From assembly GCF_004768545.1 (NCBI RefSeq), contig NZ_CP038635.1, positions 1,798,001 to 1,862,000 on the forward strand: DNA of 64,000 nucleotides. Reading direction: 5' to 3'. Source of the stretch: Cupriavidus oxalaticus (GTDB taxonomy: Bacteria; Pseudomonadota; Gammaproteobacteria; Burkholderiales; Burkholderiaceae). Within the stretch, counting starts at the first letter, position 1, and each line of letters opens with the position of its first letter. Below are positions 1-9,509 of this stretch, piece after piece. The notes under the pieces are model-generated. The model was given only the letters and a program-made list of their open reading frames with translations, searched no databases and was not told where the DNA came from. The position numbers and the translations under genes were made by a program.

Positions 1-2465
1 GCAAGTCGCGGTTGTTCCATGAGTTCAAGACCCGCTCGCAACAGGGCTGCCTGGCGCTGGAGACGTTCTCGGTCTCGCACGGCAAGGCCTTTGCCTACCT
101 GCCGCTGATCGAACTGCTGAAGAACTACTTCCAGATCACCGCGCAGGACGGCGACCGCGCCTGCCGCGAGAAGGTGACGGGCCGGCTGCTGACGCTCGAC
201 CGTTCGCTGGAAGATAACCTGCCCTACCTGCTCTACCTGCTCGGCACCACCGAACCGGGTTCGCCGCTGCCGACCATGGATCCGTCGATCCGGCGCCAGC
301 GCACCTTTGACGCGATCGCCCGGCTGCTGGTGCGCGAGAGCGTCAACCAGCCGCTGATGCTGATCTTCGAAGACCTGCAATGGCTCGATGGCGAGACCGA
401 AGCCTTCCTCAACATGATGGTCGACCATGTGCCCGCCGCGCGCATGGTGCTGCTGGTCAACTACCGGCCCGAATACACCCATCGCTGGGACGCGGGGCCG
501 CATTACTCGCAGCTGCGGCTGCAGCCGCTGGGCCCGGCCGAGGCGCAGGGCCTGCTGACCGCTTTGCTGGGCGACGACCAGAGCCTGGTGCCGCTGAAGC
601 GGCTGATCCTCGACAAGACCGAAGGCAACCCGTTCTTCATGGAGGAAGTGGTCCAGACCCTGTCCGAGGAAGGCGCGCTGCTGGGCCAGCCCGGCTGCTA
701 CCGCATCGAGCAGGCGCCGGCGCTGCTCCATATCCCGACCACGGTCCAGGGCGTGCTGGCCGCGCGTATCGACCGGCTGCCGCTGGCGCAGAAAGAACTG
801 CTGCAGACGCTGGCGGTGATCGGCAAGGAATTCCCGCAAAGCCTGGTGCTGCGCGTGGCGGGGCTCGAGGACGACAGGCTGCATCCGCTGCTGGCCGACC
901 TGCAGGCCGCGGACTTCATCCATGAACGCCCGGCATTCCCGGAGGTCGAGTACGTCTTCAAGCACGCGCTGACCCAGGAAGTCGCGGGCAACTCGCTGCT
1001 GACGGAACGCCGCAGCGCCTTGCATGAAGCCACGGCGCGCGCGATCGAAGACTTGTTCCAGGGCCGGCTCAAGGACTATTGCAGCGAGCTGGCGCACCAC
1101 TACAGCCTCAGCGGCAATGTGCCCAAGGCGGTCGAATACCTGCACTGCGCCGGCCAGCAGGCGCTGCAGCGCTCGGCGCAGGCCGAGGCGATCCGGCACC
1201 TGAGCGCCGCCATCGAGCTGCTCAAGCGCCAGCCCGATACCGCCGAGCGCGCGCGCCAGGAACTGACGCTGCTGCTGACGCTGGGGCCGGCGCTGATGGC
1301 CGCGCGCGGGCAGGCGTCGCAGGAAGTCGAGGCCAACTACCGGCGCGCGCTGGCGCTGTGCGAACAGGGCCGTCAGACCCCTTACGTCTTTTCCGCGCAG
1401 CTCGGCCTGTGGGCCTTCTACCAGCTGCGCGCGCAATACCAGGTGGCGCTGCCGCTGGGCAAGCGGCTGCTCGGCCTGGCGCTGCAGTCGCAGCGGCCCA
1501 AGCAACTGGCCGAAGGCCATCGCGTGCTGGGCGCCACGCTGTTCCGGCTGGGCAAGCTCGACGCCGCGCGCTCGCATATGGAGACGGTGATCGGCCTGCC
1601 CCACCCCGATTCGCAGGCTTACGACTTCCTGATGGGCTACGGGCGCGATCCGGCCGTGCACGCGACCAGCACGCTGGGCTGGATCCTGTGGTACCTCGGC
1701 TGTCCCGACCATGCCCGCGCGCTGTGCCAGGAAGCACTGGTGATGGCGCGCGCGCGGCCCGATGCCTACAACCTGGCGCTGTGCCTGGTCTTCGCCGCGG
1801 AAGTGCACCAGTGCCGGCGCGAAGCGAAGCTGGCACGCGAGTATGCGGAGGCAGCAATCGCGATTTCGGGCGAACAGGGTTTCCCGATCTACCTCGCGTG
1901 GGGAACCGTCGTGCAAGGCTGGGCGATGGCCGAACTTGGCGAGGCCGAGGCGGGGATCGCCCGGATCCGCCATGGCCTGGCTTCCTACGAGGGCACCGGC
2001 GCCGTGCTCGGCACGCCCAACCTGCTGTCGCTGCTGGCCGATGCCTGTTGCAAGGCCGGACAGCCGGAAGCCGCGCAGGAAGCGATAGCGCGCGGGCTGG
2101 CGCTGGCGGAAAAGACCGGCGAGCGGCTGGACGAAGCCACGCTGTGGCGGCTGCGCGGCGACATGCTGTGCCGGATGCAGCCGCCCGGACTCGAGGAAGC
2201 GGAAGCCTGCTTCCACCGGGCGCTCGGCATCGCCGGCGAGCAAGGCGCCCGGCTGCTGGCGCTGCGCGCCGCGCGCAGCCTGGCCAGGCTGTGGCGCGCG
2301 CAAGGCAAGGCCGAAATGGCGCGCGAGACGCTGGCCCGGTACCTGGCCCCGCTGACCGAAGGCGCCGACACCGCCGACCAGCAGGAGGCCGCAGCGTTGC
2401 TGGCGCAGCTGGAAGGCGAAGTATCCGGCACTGCCAGCGACACCACAACCCCTGTGCGCCAATGA
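1..2465 (+). CDS. AAA-type ATPase with C-terminal TPR region (5' partial)
   Basis: The frame is open from the left edge; the first full codons (base 3 onward) read K-S-R-L-F, which fits the end of a GxxGKSR P-loop whose first part lies outside the window. A Walker B-like segment FEDLQWLD is encoded at bases 366-389. The rest of the visible ~820 residues is leucine/alanine-rich helical repeat, typical of the TPR half of large COG3899-type predicted ATPases that often follow an N-terminal kinase or nucleotide cyclase domain. What lies upstream cannot be seen. The stop overlaps the next start (ATGA at 2462-2465), so the HD protein downstream is probably translationally coupled. A signalling/regulatory role is inferred; the ligand is unknown. 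Confidence 0.8.
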   Translation, partial: KSRLFHEFKTRSQQGCLALETFSVSHGKAFAYLPLIELLKNYFQITAQDGDRACREKVTGRLLTLDRSLEDNLPYLLYLLGTTEPGSPLPTMDPSIRRQRTFDAIARLLVRESVNQPLMLIFEDLQWLDGETEAFLNMMVDHVPAARMVLLVNYRPEYTHRWDAGPHYSQLRLQPLGPAEAQGLLTALLGDDQSLVPLKRLILDKTEGNPFFMEEVVQTLSEEGALLGQPGCYRIEQAPALLHIPTTVQGVLAARIDRLPLAQKELLQTLAVIGKEFPQSLVLRVAGLEDDRLHPLLADLQAADFIHERPAFPEVEYVFKHALTQEVAGNSLLTERRSALHEATARAIEDLFQGRLKDYCSELAHHYSLSGNVPKAVEYLHCAGQQALQRSAQAEAIRHLSAAIELLKRQPDTAERARQELTLLLTLGPALMAARGQASQEVEANYRRALALCEQGRQTPYVFSAQLGLWAFYQLRAQYQVALPLGKRLLGLALQSQRPKQLAEGHRVLGATLFRLGKLDAARSHMETVIGLPHPDSQAYDFLMGYGRDPAVHATSTLGWILWYLGCPDHARALCQEALVMARARPDAYNLALCLVFAAEVHQCRREAKLAREYAEAAIAISGEQGFPIYLAWGTVVQGWAMAELGEAEAGIARIRHGLASYEGTGAVLGTPNLLSLLADACCKAGQPEAAQEAIARGLALAEKTGERLDEATLWRLRGDMLCRMQPPGLEEAEACFHRALGIAGEQGARLLALRAARSLARLWRAQGKAEMARETLARYLAPLTEGADTADQQEAAALLAQLEGEVSGTASDTTTPVRQ

Positions 2466-3115
2466 CTCCGCTCCAGGCCCGCCAGCTCGAGGACCGCTTC
2501 CATGCCGTGTGGACGCGCGCGGGCGGCGCGCATGCGCGCGACGCCTATGCCGACCTTGCCGGCCGCTATGGCGAGCCGGGCCGCCATTACCACACCCTCG
2601 ACCACATCCGCCGCTGCCTGCGCGACCTGGACTGGGCACGCAGCACCATCGACACGGCCGATGCCGATGCGGTGGAACTGGCGCTGTGGTGCCATGACGT
2701 GATCTATGTGCCCGGTGCGACCGACAACGAGGCGCGCAGCGCCGGCTGGATCCGGCAATGGGGGACCGGCATGGCCACGGCCGGCCGGATCGCCGCACTG
2801 GTGCTGGAAACCGTCCACGACGGCATTCCTGCCAGCACGGCGGGCCGCTTTACCGCGGATATCGACCTGGCCGCGCTGGGCTGCGGCCGGAGGCGCTTCC
2901 GCCATAACGGCGCCTGCCTGCGCGCCGAGCGCACCGACCTCGACGACCAGGCCTACGACGCCGCCGAGCGTGCCTTCCTGCGCGCGCTGCTGGACAGCCC
3001 GCGCATCTTCCACACCGAGCTGTTCCACGCGCGCTGCGAGGCGCGCGCGCGCGGCAACCTGGCGTGGCGGCTGGCGCAGCCGGGCCCTCCCGGCGTCACA
3101 GGAATTCGCCGCTGA
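2462..3115 (+). CDS. HD-superfamily metal-dependent phosphohydrolase (COG4339-like)
   Basis: 217 residues, starting on the ATG that overlaps the stop of the ATPase gene by 4 bases. The N-terminal half carries HYHTLDHI and WCHDVIY, the spaced His and His-Asp metal ligands of the predicted HD phosphohydrolase family COG4339, followed by a DNEARS segment usual in that family. Substrate is unknown; members are cytosolic. The ATGA overlap indicates co-translation with the ATPase. The 3' end overlaps by 20 bp the 3' end of the convergent patatin-like gene, so the two transcripts are complementary at their ends. Confidence 0.8.
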   Translation: MTPLQARQLEDRFHAVWTRAGGAHARDAYADLAGRYGEPGRHYHTLDHIRRCLRDLDWARSTIDTADADAVELALWCHDVIYVPGATDNEARSAGWIRQWGTGMATAGRIAALVLETVHDGIPASTAGRFTADIDLAALGCGRRRFRHNGACLRAERTDLDDQAYDAAERAFLRALLDSPRIFHTELFHARCEARARGNLAWRLAQPGPPGVTGIRR

Positions 3116-4127
3116 TGTCGATGCTGGAGCGCCGGCCGACGCTGTCGTAGTGCTGCGCCAGCCAGGCCGTGGCCTGCGCCCTGCCCTGGTCGCGCAGTGC
3201 GCACAGGAAGCCCCAGTCGGCGTTGTACTTGGTCGACACGCCGAGCGCCGCCATGGTTTCGTCGGAGCGGATCGAGTGGATCCACATCTCCTTCATCTCG
3301 CGCCCGTCCACCTTGCCCTGCTGGATCAGCGACGTGACAAAGGCAATGGCGCGCATCTCGCGCATCAGCGATGAGTTGAAGCTGAGTTCATTGACGCGGT
3401 TGAGGATATCCGCCGCCGAGGTCGGCACGCCGCGGCGCACGATGGGGTTGATATGGACGATGACCACGTCGCGGGTCTGGCAGTGGTAGATCAGCGGAAA
3501 GATCGCCGGGTTGCCGACATAGCCGCCGTCCCAGTAGTACTGGCCATCGATGCACACCGCCTGGAACAGCGTGGGAACGCAGGCCGACGCCAGCACGGCA
3601 TCGATGCTCAGTTCCTCCGGCGGGAAGATGCGTATGCGGCCGGTCTCGATATTGGTCGCGCACAGGTAGAGCTGGATCGGGCAATGCTCGCGCAGCGCGG
3701 CGAAGTCCACCTGTGTGCCGAGCACTTCGCGCAGCGGGTTCAGGTTGTTGGGATTGAACTGGTACGGCGATAGCAGGCGCAGCGCAATGTCGGCCATGGC
3801 GTACAGGGGCGAATGGTTCAGCCCCAGCGTATGGCCGGTCTTGAACCAGGGCATCCAGCGGAACGGGCTGTAGCGCTGGGCCGAGTTCGAGATCGCCAGC
3901 CAGAACGAGTGCAAGGCCTCGCGCGCGCCGGCGCTGCCGCCTTGCAGCAGCCCATAGGCCAGCACCGCGCCGTTCATGGCGCCGGCGCTGGTGGCGCTGA
4001 CGCCTTCGATCACCAGCCTGCCGTCCTCCAGCAGGCGGTCGAGCACGCCCCAGGTGAAGGCGCCGTGCATGCCGCCGCCCTGCAGGGCAAGCGACACGGG
4101 TTTGTGGTCTGGCTGGTCCGGCTGCAT
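3096..4127 (-). CDS. patatin-like phospholipase family protein
   Basis: 343 residues. The N-terminus has the glycine-rich oxyanion loop ALQGGGMHGAFTWGVLD (about 14-30), the nucleophile elbow SATSAGAMN with Ser47, and a later WDGGY that supplies the catalytic Asp of the Ser-Asp dyad. The elbow departs from G-x-S-x-G: the first glycine is Ala45. No signal peptide is visible, so a cytosolic lipid acyl hydrolase is likely. It is monocistronic, convergent with the HD gene and followed at a distance by no obvious partner. Family assignment is firm; substrate is not known. Confidence 0.88.
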   Translation of the reverse strand: MQPDQPDHKPVSLALQGGGMHGAFTWGVLDRLLEDGRLVIEGVSATSAGAMNGAVLAYGLLQGGSAGAREALHSFWLAISNSAQRYSPFRWMPWFKTGHTLGLNHSPLYAMADIALRLLSPYQFNPNNLNPLREVLGTQVDFAALREHCPIQLYLCATNIETGRIRIFPPEELSIDAVLASACVPTLFQAVCIDGQYYWDGGYVGNPAIFPLIYHCQTRDVVIVHINPIVRRGVPTSAADILNRVNELSFNSSLMREMRAIAFVTSLIQQGKVDGREMKEMWIHSIRSDETMAALGVSTKYNADWGFLCALRDQGRAQATAWLAQHYDSVGRRSSIDISGEFL

Positions 4128-4232
4128 CCGAGGCTCCCTCCCTGGCGCGCCATGCGGGTGTGCCAGGCTCCGTGCTGCGGGCGGTGATCCGTATCAATCC
4201 AGTGTAGGGAATAAGCCGTTTTCCGGCAGCCC

Positions 4233-4256
4233 GGCGCGTGGCCTGGCGCGTGGCCT
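4233..4256. repeat. 12-bp tandem duplication
   Basis: GGCGCGTGGCCT occurs twice head to tail in the 180-bp gap between the methyltransferase and patatin genes. It is too short to assign a function and may be simple slippage. Confidence 0.6.
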
Positions 4257-4307
4257 GACGGGCGGACCGATGGCGCGCTTGCCGCAGGCGCCATGCCCGG
4301 ACATCCG

Positions 4308-5147
4308 TCACGCGCCGGCGCCGGCCATCACCACGTGCGCCTGCATCGGGCCGGAGACCGGACCGTCCCCATATGCCGCCACCAACGCCCGTGCGCACGC
4401 CTCGGTCGCCCGCGCCAGCGCGTCGGGACCGCGCCGCTCCAGGTCCGCGCGCAGCGGCGTGCCCTGGCAGTACGCCACCGCGGGGATGCGGGCGTCATCG
4501 GCGCGGCTGGTGGCGGTGACGGTCTCGAACAGCGGCGGCGCGGTAAAGCCGCCCTGGCGCAAGTCCTGCTCGATCGCCACCTGGCTGTGATAGCCGTGTG
4601 GCGTGCGCACCATGAAATCCGGCGGCGATTCGGGGAACAGGCGCGCCAGCGCCGCCGTGACATCGCGGGCAAAGGCGTTGAATTCGATCCGGTCCCAAAC
4701 GTTGAACGCCAGCGTCCCGCCCGGCACCAGCACGCGGCGCGCCTCGGCGAAGGCCTTGGCCTTGTCCGGGAAGAACATCACGCCGAACTGGCAAGCCACC
4801 AGGTCGAAGCTGGCATCGCCGAACGGCAGCGCCATCGCATCGGCCTCCCGCCAGGTCACGGGGCGCTCCGTGCCCTCGGCCTGGGCCCGCGCCAGCATCG
4901 GCGCATTGAGGTCGGTGGCGACGATGATGGCGTCGGGCGCGAGCCGGCGCGCCAGTTCGCGCGTGAGCACGCCGGTGCCGGCAGCCAGTTCCAGCACCCG
5001 GCGCGGTTGCAGCGCGGCGATGCGTTCGGCCAGGTCGGCGGCATAGGGCGCAAAGATCATCGGCACCATCATCGACGCGTATACGTCGGGGATCGCACCC
5101 GCAAAAATGTGGTCGAAATCCGGGTGGTCGGCATTCGGCAAAGCCAT
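4308..5147 (-). CDS. class I SAM-dependent methyltransferase
   Basis: 279 residues. Motif I VLELAAGTG lies at about 51-59, followed by the acidic end of strand 2 (VATDLNAPM), the motif II region (FDLVACQFGVMFF) and post-II (LVPGGTLAFNVWD), the order of the Methyltransf_11/25 fold. The start has a clear Shine-Dalgarno AAGGGGA 6 bases upstream. The substrate cannot be read from the sequence; the UbiE-like order of motifs suggests a small molecule. The gene stands alone between two unrelated genes. Confidence 0.85.
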   Translation of the reverse strand: MALPNADHPDFDHIFAGAIPDVYASMMVPMIFAPYAADLAERIAALQPRRVLELAAGTGVLTRELARRLAPDAIIVATDLNAPMLARAQAEGTERPVTWREADAMALPFGDASFDLVACQFGVMFFPDKAKAFAEARRVLVPGGTLAFNVWDRIEFNAFARDVTAALARLFPESPPDFMVRTPHGYHSQVAIEQDLRQGGFTAPPLFETVTATSRADDARIPAVAYCQGTPLRADLERRGPDALARATEACARALVAAYGDGPVSGPMQAHVVMAGAGA

Positions 5148-5257
5148 TGGAAGTCCCCTTGCCCGGCGCGCTGGAAGCCCGGGATCGCCTCAGTGTGTGT
5201 AGGACACCTGGCCGCGAAAGTAAACCAGACGGCGCTGCCTGCCGTGGCGCAACGTCG

Positions 5258-5503
5258 TCAGGGCCGTCCCAGTGCCTGCGCTTCCTTCATCTGTGCGTTG
5301 GCGAATTCGAGCATGCGCAGTACTTCGTCGAATACCGGCAGCGCGTGTTCCCGGTCCGGCACCTCGGGCATGGCGGCGCGGTCGGCGGCAACGCCCCGGA
5401 TCAGGTCTTCCAGGAAGCCGGGCTGGCTGGCCTCGGCGCGCTGCAGCAGCAGGTGCAGCAGGTAGGCGCAGGCATCAAGGCGCGAAACTTGCGTGGCAGT
5501 CAT
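5258..5503 (-). CDS. small protein of unknown function
   Basis: 81 residues, mostly helical, with no motif I recognise. I chose the ATG at 5503 rather than an in-frame start further upstream because a strong AGGAGG sits 10 bases before it. The C-terminal half (ALPVFDEVLRMLEFANAQMK) looks amphipathic. It lies between the methyltransferase and the divergently transcribed DUF72 gene, and could use the same intergenic region for its promoter. A function cannot be assigned. Confidence 0.6.
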   Translation of the reverse strand: MTATQVSRLDACAYLLHLLLQRAEASQPGFLEDLIRGVAADRAAMPEVPDREHALPVFDEVLRMLEFANAQMKEAQALGRP

Positions 5504-5594
5504 GGAACCTTTCCTCCTGTAGGCGTTGGCAAGGCCTGCGCGCCGTGCGTGGCGTGCATATTGGAAAAAATACAGGGCACTCGCAGGCAAGGCA

Positions 5595-6464
5595 ATGATC
5601 CGGATCGGCATCTCGGGCTGGCGCTACGACGGGTGGCGCGGCGTGTTCTATCCCAAGGGGCTGGCGCAACGGCGCGAGCTGGAGTTCGCCTCGCGCGCGG
5701 TCGATTCCATCGAGATCAACGGCTCGCACTACGCGCTGCAGACGTTGCGCAGCTATCGCGCGTGGTACGACGCCACGCCCGACGATTTTGTCTTCAGCGT
5801 CAAGGGATCGCGCTACCTGACGCACATGCTGCGCGTCCGCGACGACAAGGCGCGCCCGGCCATGGCCAACTTTCTGGCGTCCGGCGTGCTGGCGCTGGAG
5901 GAAAAGCTGGGCCCGATGCTGTGGCAGTTTCCGCCCAGCTTTGCCTTCGATCCCGAGCGGATGGAGCGCTTCCTTGCCCTGCTGCCGCATGACACCCAAA
6001 GCGCGCGCGAACTGGCGCGCGAGCATGACAGCCGGGTCAAACAACCCTGGTGCGAGACGCGGCGCCGTCGCCGGATCCGGCACGCGGTGGAGATCCGGCA
6101 CGACAGCTTCTGCACGCCCGAATTCCCGGCGCTGCTGCGACGCCACCGCGTGGCGCTGGTGATCTCCGACGCCGTCGCCGACTGGCCCTACGCCGAAGAC
6201 ATCACCAGCAATTTCCTCTACCTGCGGCTGCACGGCAGCCAGACGCTGTACGGTGGCAGCTACTCCGACAAGGCGCTGCACCGCTGGGCCGCGCGGCTGG
6301 AAAAATGGGCCAGCGGCCATGAACCGGCCGATGCGCAGCGGATCTCGCCCAGGCGCCCGCGCAAGGCGGCGCACCGCGACGTCTATTGCTATTTCGACAA
6401 TGACAAGAAGGTCAAGGCGCCGTTCGACGCGCAGCGCCTGATGCGCCTGCTGCAGAACGCCTGA
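5595..6464 (+). CDS. DUF72 (YecE-like) family protein
   Basis: 289 residues. The opening IRIGISGWRYDGWRGVFYP is the hallmark of DUF72 proteins, TIM-barrel-like and of unproven function. Further conserved pieces are SIEINGSHY, FVFSVKGSRYLTH, LGPMLWQFPP, HAVEIRHDSF and FLYLRLHG. The ATG at 5595 fits the start of the domain and has AGGCAAGG just upstream; an earlier in-frame ATG would add an unconserved, arginine-rich tail. Length is a little above the usual 240-280 residues. No operon partner. Confidence 0.85.
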   Translation: MIRIGISGWRYDGWRGVFYPKGLAQRRELEFASRAVDSIEINGSHYALQTLRSYRAWYDATPDDFVFSVKGSRYLTHMLRVRDDKARPAMANFLASGVLALEEKLGPMLWQFPPSFAFDPERMERFLALLPHDTQSARELAREHDSRVKQPWCETRRRRRIRHAVEIRHDSFCTPEFPALLRRHRVALVISDAVADWPYAEDITSNFLYLRLHGSQTLYGGSYSDKALHRWAARLEKWASGHEPADAQRISPRRPRKAAHRDVYCYFDNDKKVKAPFDAQRLMRLLQNA

Positions 6465-6470
6465 AGGCCC

Positions 6471-6821
6471 TCAGTCGCGGATGCGCGGCATCCAGCCGCT
6501 GCCGCGCGTGCGCGGGTCCACCGGCAGCTGGCGCTGCAGCGCGGCCTTGGACAGCATGTGCGCACTGATCGGCGCGGTCAGGAACAGAAATGCGGTCACC
6601 AGCAGCTCATGCAGGCTGGCATTGCCGCGGAAGCTGAAATACGCCACCGACGCCAGCACCACCCCGCCCACGCCCAGCGTGGTCGACTTGGTGGGCCCGT
6701 GCAGCCGCATGAAGAAATCCGGCAGGCGGAACAGCCCGATCGCCCCCACCAGCATGAATACGCTGCCGGTCACAAGCAGCGCGCAGACAACGAACTCCGC
6801 AACGGGATGCAGCATGGGCAT
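6471..6821 (-). CDS. mrpG: Mrp/Pha cation-proton antiporter subunit G
   Basis: 116 residues with three hydrophobic segments. The stretch GLFRLPDFFMRLHGPTKSTT is diagnostic for MnhG/MrpG/PhaG. It is the last gene of the antiporter operon, 6 bp after mrpF, with TGAGGAG (part of the mrpF stop region) as its ribosome binding site. Subunit G is a small membrane subunit needed for assembly and activity of the hetero-oligomeric Na+(K+)/H+ antiporter. Confidence 0.93.
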   Translation of the reverse strand: MPMLHPVAEFVVCALLVTGSVFMLVGAIGLFRLPDFFMRLHGPTKSTTLGVGGVVLASVAYFSFRGNASLHELLVTAFLFLTAPISAHMLSKAALQRQLPVDPRTRGSGWMPRIRD

Positions 6822-6827
6822 GGCTCC

Positions 6828-7100
6828 TCAGTATTCGATGATGTCGCCGCGCTGCAGGTACTTGGCCAGCGCCACCGTGCCGACGAAGCCCATCACCGCG
6901 ATCAGCAGCGCCGCCTCGAAGAACATCGCCGAATCGAGCCTGATGCCCAGCAGCACGATCAGCGCGATGGCATTGATATTGAGCGTATCGAGCGCCACGA
7001 TGCGGTCCGGCAGGCTGGGCCCGCGCAGCAGCCGCGCAAAGGTCAGCAGGAAGGCCAGCCCGAGGATGACCAGGCACACCGGTATCACGATGGCAAGCAT
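6828..7100 (-). CDS. mrpF: Mrp/Pha cation-proton antiporter subunit F
   Basis: 90 residues and three membrane segments, with the conserved RLLRGPSLPDRIVALDTL of the MnhF/MrpF/PhaF family. The gene begins inside the end of mrpE (16-bp overlap), with GGAGA upstream, so translation is probably coupled. Subunit F is a small inner-membrane component of the Mrp complex. Confidence 0.93.
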   Translation of the reverse strand: MLAIVIPVCLVILGLAFLLTFARLLRGPSLPDRIVALDTLNINAIALIVLLGIRLDSAMFFEAALLIAVMGFVGTVALAKYLQRGDIIEY

Positions 7101-7588
7101 TGGAAGATCTCCTTCAGCGGGACTTCATAGCGCGACTTGATGCGTTCGACCAGCGCCGCTTCTTCTTCCAGGTCGAGCACATGGACCAGCAGCGCGCGCC
7201 GGTCGTCGCTCAGTTCGGCGCACAGCGTGCCGGGGCTCAGCGAGACGATGCTGATCAGCGCGGTGGTGGCCAGTTCGTGCTCCACGTCCAGCGGCACCAC
7301 GATAAAGGCCGGCCGCAACCGCGCGGTGCGGCCCAGCACCAGGATCGCCACTTCGATATTGGCCATGACGATGTCGATCAGCACATGGATGCTCAGGCGC
7401 AGGATCAGGTCGGGACGCGACAGCCGGAACGCGCTTAGCACCAGCCAGCGGTCGGCCAGCCGGCCGATGGCCCAGCCGAGCAGCGCGCCCAGCAGCCAAT
7501 GCCCGGGGGCGATGCTGTTGGCCAGCATCAGCCACATCAGCAGCAGGATCAGGCTGAGCCAGGGATGCGGCAGCAGGCGGTGCAGCAT
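7085..7588 (-). CDS. mrpE: Mrp/Pha cation-proton antiporter subunit E
   Basis: 167 residues: two N-terminal membrane segments, then a soluble tail with TALISIVSLSPGTLCAEL, a conserved MrpE feature, and a C-terminal LVHVLDLEEEA segment. It starts 3 bp after the mrpD stop with AAGGAG, and overlaps mrpF by 16 bp. Length matches the family (about 160). It acts in the inner membrane as part of the antiporter complex. Confidence 0.93.
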   Translation of the reverse strand: MLHRLLPHPWLSLILLLMWLMLANSIAPGHWLLGALLGWAIGRLADRWLVLSAFRLSRPDLILRLSIHVLIDIVMANIEVAILVLGRTARLRPAFIVVPLDVEHELATTALISIVSLSPGTLCAELSDDRRALLVHVLDLEEEAALVERIKSRYEVPLKEIFQCLPS

Positions 7589-7591
7589 GGC

Positions 7592-9130
7592 CTACTCCTT
7601 CTGCGCGGGCAGCACGGCCCGCATGTAGGCCGCGCGGTCCAGCAGCTGCGCGGCGGCGTCCGCCATATATTCGGTGGCCGGCCGCGCGTACACGGTCAGC
7701 GCGACGTTGCCCGCCAGCAGCAGTGCGCAGCAGGCCAGCTTGCGCGGGTCCGGCCGCACGCGAGCGCGCGCGGCGCTGGGATGGTCCTCGTCGAGATGCT
7801 CGGCGCCTTCCGGCACCTGCGCCGCCTCATGCGGCAGGCGCCACAGCAGCCGCGTGCCGGTGCGCGACACCGCGATCAGCAGCAGCAGGCTCGACAGCAG
7901 CACCACCGGCCACAGCACCGGCATCCACGGCGCCGGGGTCGCGCGCAGGATCATGGCCTTGCCCAGGAAACCCGACAGCGGCGGCAGGCCCACCGCCGCG
8001 AGCACGCCGACCAGGTACAGCACCCCGGCCAGCCGCGAGGCCACCGGCGGCGCGCCGTCGTGCGCGGGATCCGGCTCCAGCGCATCGGCCAGCAGGAACA
8101 GCCCCGCCGTGCACAGCGTGGTGCTGGGCAGGTAGTACAGCGCGGCGGCCCAGCCGGCTTGCGTCTGCATCGCCACGCACGCCGACAGCAAGCCCACCGA
8201 CGCTACCACCAGGTAGCTCGTCATCGCGCGCAGCGTGCGGGCGGCCACCGCGCCGATGCCGCCGATCGCCAGCGTCACCAGCGCCAGCGGAAACACCCAG
8301 TCATCCAGGAATGGCCCCAGCAAGCCCTGCGCGCCGCCGAACAGCAGCGCGGCACAGCGCAGCATGGCGTAGATGCCCACCTTGGTCATGATGGCGAACA
8401 GCGCGGCGACCGGGCCGGTGGCGCTGGCGTAGGCGCGCGGCAGCCAGAAGTACAGCGGGAACAGCGCCGCCTTGAGCGCGAACACGAGCATCAGCATGAC
8501 GCCGGCGGCTACCGCGAGCGGCAGGTCCTGCGCCGGCAGGCCGGCCAGCCGCAAGCCCAGGTGCGCCATGTTGAGCGTGCCGCCGAGCCCGTACAGCACG
8601 CCGATCGCCACCAGGAAGAACGACGACGCCACCAGGTTCAGGATCACGTAATGGAACCCGGCGCCGATGCGCGCGCGCCCGGCGCCGTGCACCAGCAGCG
8701 CGTAGGAGGCGATCAGCAGGATCTCGAAGAAGACGAACAGGTTGAACAGGTCGCCAGTCAGGAAGGCGCCGTTGAGGCCCATCAGCTGGAACTGGAACAG
8801 CGCGTGGAAATGCCGGCCCTGGCGCGCGGTGCCGTCGCCTGCCGCGGCCAGCGCCGCGACGGCCAGCACCGCGGTCAGCGCCAGCATCATGGCGCCGGTG
8901 CGGTCCAGCTGCAGCACGATGCCGAACGGCGCGGCCCAGTTGCCCATCGCATAGACCTCGATGGCGCCGCCTGCCGCGTGCTGCATCAGCATGATGGCCA
9001 CCGGCAGCAGCAACAGTGTCGCTACCGCGCACACGGCGCGCTGCGCGCGCAGCGCCTGCGCCGGCATCGCCGTCAGCAGCGCGCCGGCGAACATCGGCAA
9101 CAGGATGGGGAGCAGCACGGCGTGGTTCAT
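7592..9130 (-). CDS. mrpD: Mrp/Pha cation-proton antiporter subunit D
   Basis: 512 residues, polytopic, homologous to the NuoM/NuoN/NuoL family of complex I proton channels. Features include a membrane glutamate in FVFFEILLIASYALL and the Lys-containing helix VFALKAALFPLYFWLPRAYASA. I start at the ATG overlapping the mrpC stop (ATGA at 9127-9130); a longer frame upstream only overlaps mrpC and has no homology. Together with subunit A it forms the ion-translocating core. Confidence 0.93.
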   Translation of the reverse strand: MNHAVLLPILLPMFAGALLTAMPAQALRAQRAVCAVATLLLLPVAIMLMQHAAGGAIEVYAMGNWAAPFGIVLQLDRTGAMMLALTAVLAVAALAAAGDGTARQGRHFHALFQFQLMGLNGAFLTGDLFNLFVFFEILLIASYALLVHGAGRARIGAGFHYVILNLVASSFFLVAIGVLYGLGGTLNMAHLGLRLAGLPAQDLPLAVAAGVMLMLVFALKAALFPLYFWLPRAYASATGPVAALFAIMTKVGIYAMLRCAALLFGGAQGLLGPFLDDWVFPLALVTLAIGGIGAVAARTLRAMTSYLVVASVGLLSACVAMQTQAGWAAALYYLPSTTLCTAGLFLLADALEPDPAHDGAPPVASRLAGVLYLVGVLAAVGLPPLSGFLGKAMILRATPAPWMPVLWPVVLLSSLLLLIAVSRTGTRLLWRLPHEAAQVPEGAEHLDEDHPSAARARVRPDPRKLACCALLLAGNVALTVYARPATEYMADAAAQLLDRAAYMRAVLPAQKE

Positions 9131-9509
9131 GGGCGTGGCCCCCGCGTTTGATCGTCGCCGTCCGGGTCGTGCACCGGGGCGCCTTCCGGCTCGCCGGCGG
9201 CATCGACATGGTCGCTGCCGGTCAGTCCCAGCGAACGCAGTGCCAGCACCACGGCAAACGCCGTCATGCCGAACGCGATCACGATGGCGGTCAGCACCAG
9301 CGCCTGCGGCAGCGGATCGGCGTAGCTGGCGCCGGGCACGATCACCGGCGGACGGCCGATGGACAGCCGGCCCATGCCGAGCAGGAACAGGCTGACCGCA
9401 TACGACAGCAGCGTCAGGCCCAGCACCACGGTGAAGACGCGCTCGCGCAGCAGCAGGTAGATGCCACAGGCAGCCAGGATGCCGATCGTCACGGCATAGA
9501 GGGCGGCCA

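Noticed and set aside
4128..4307. minus-strand reading frame upstream of the patatin gene as an N-terminal extension or separate gene
   Set aside because: Low-complexity Pro/Ala/Arg composition and no ribosome binding site; the patatin fold begins at its own ATG.
7499..9151. 550-codon plus-strand open frame opposite mrpD
   Set aside because: Gln/Arg/His-rich composition typical of the antisense frame of GC-rich membrane-protein genes; the minus strand encodes a clear MrpD.
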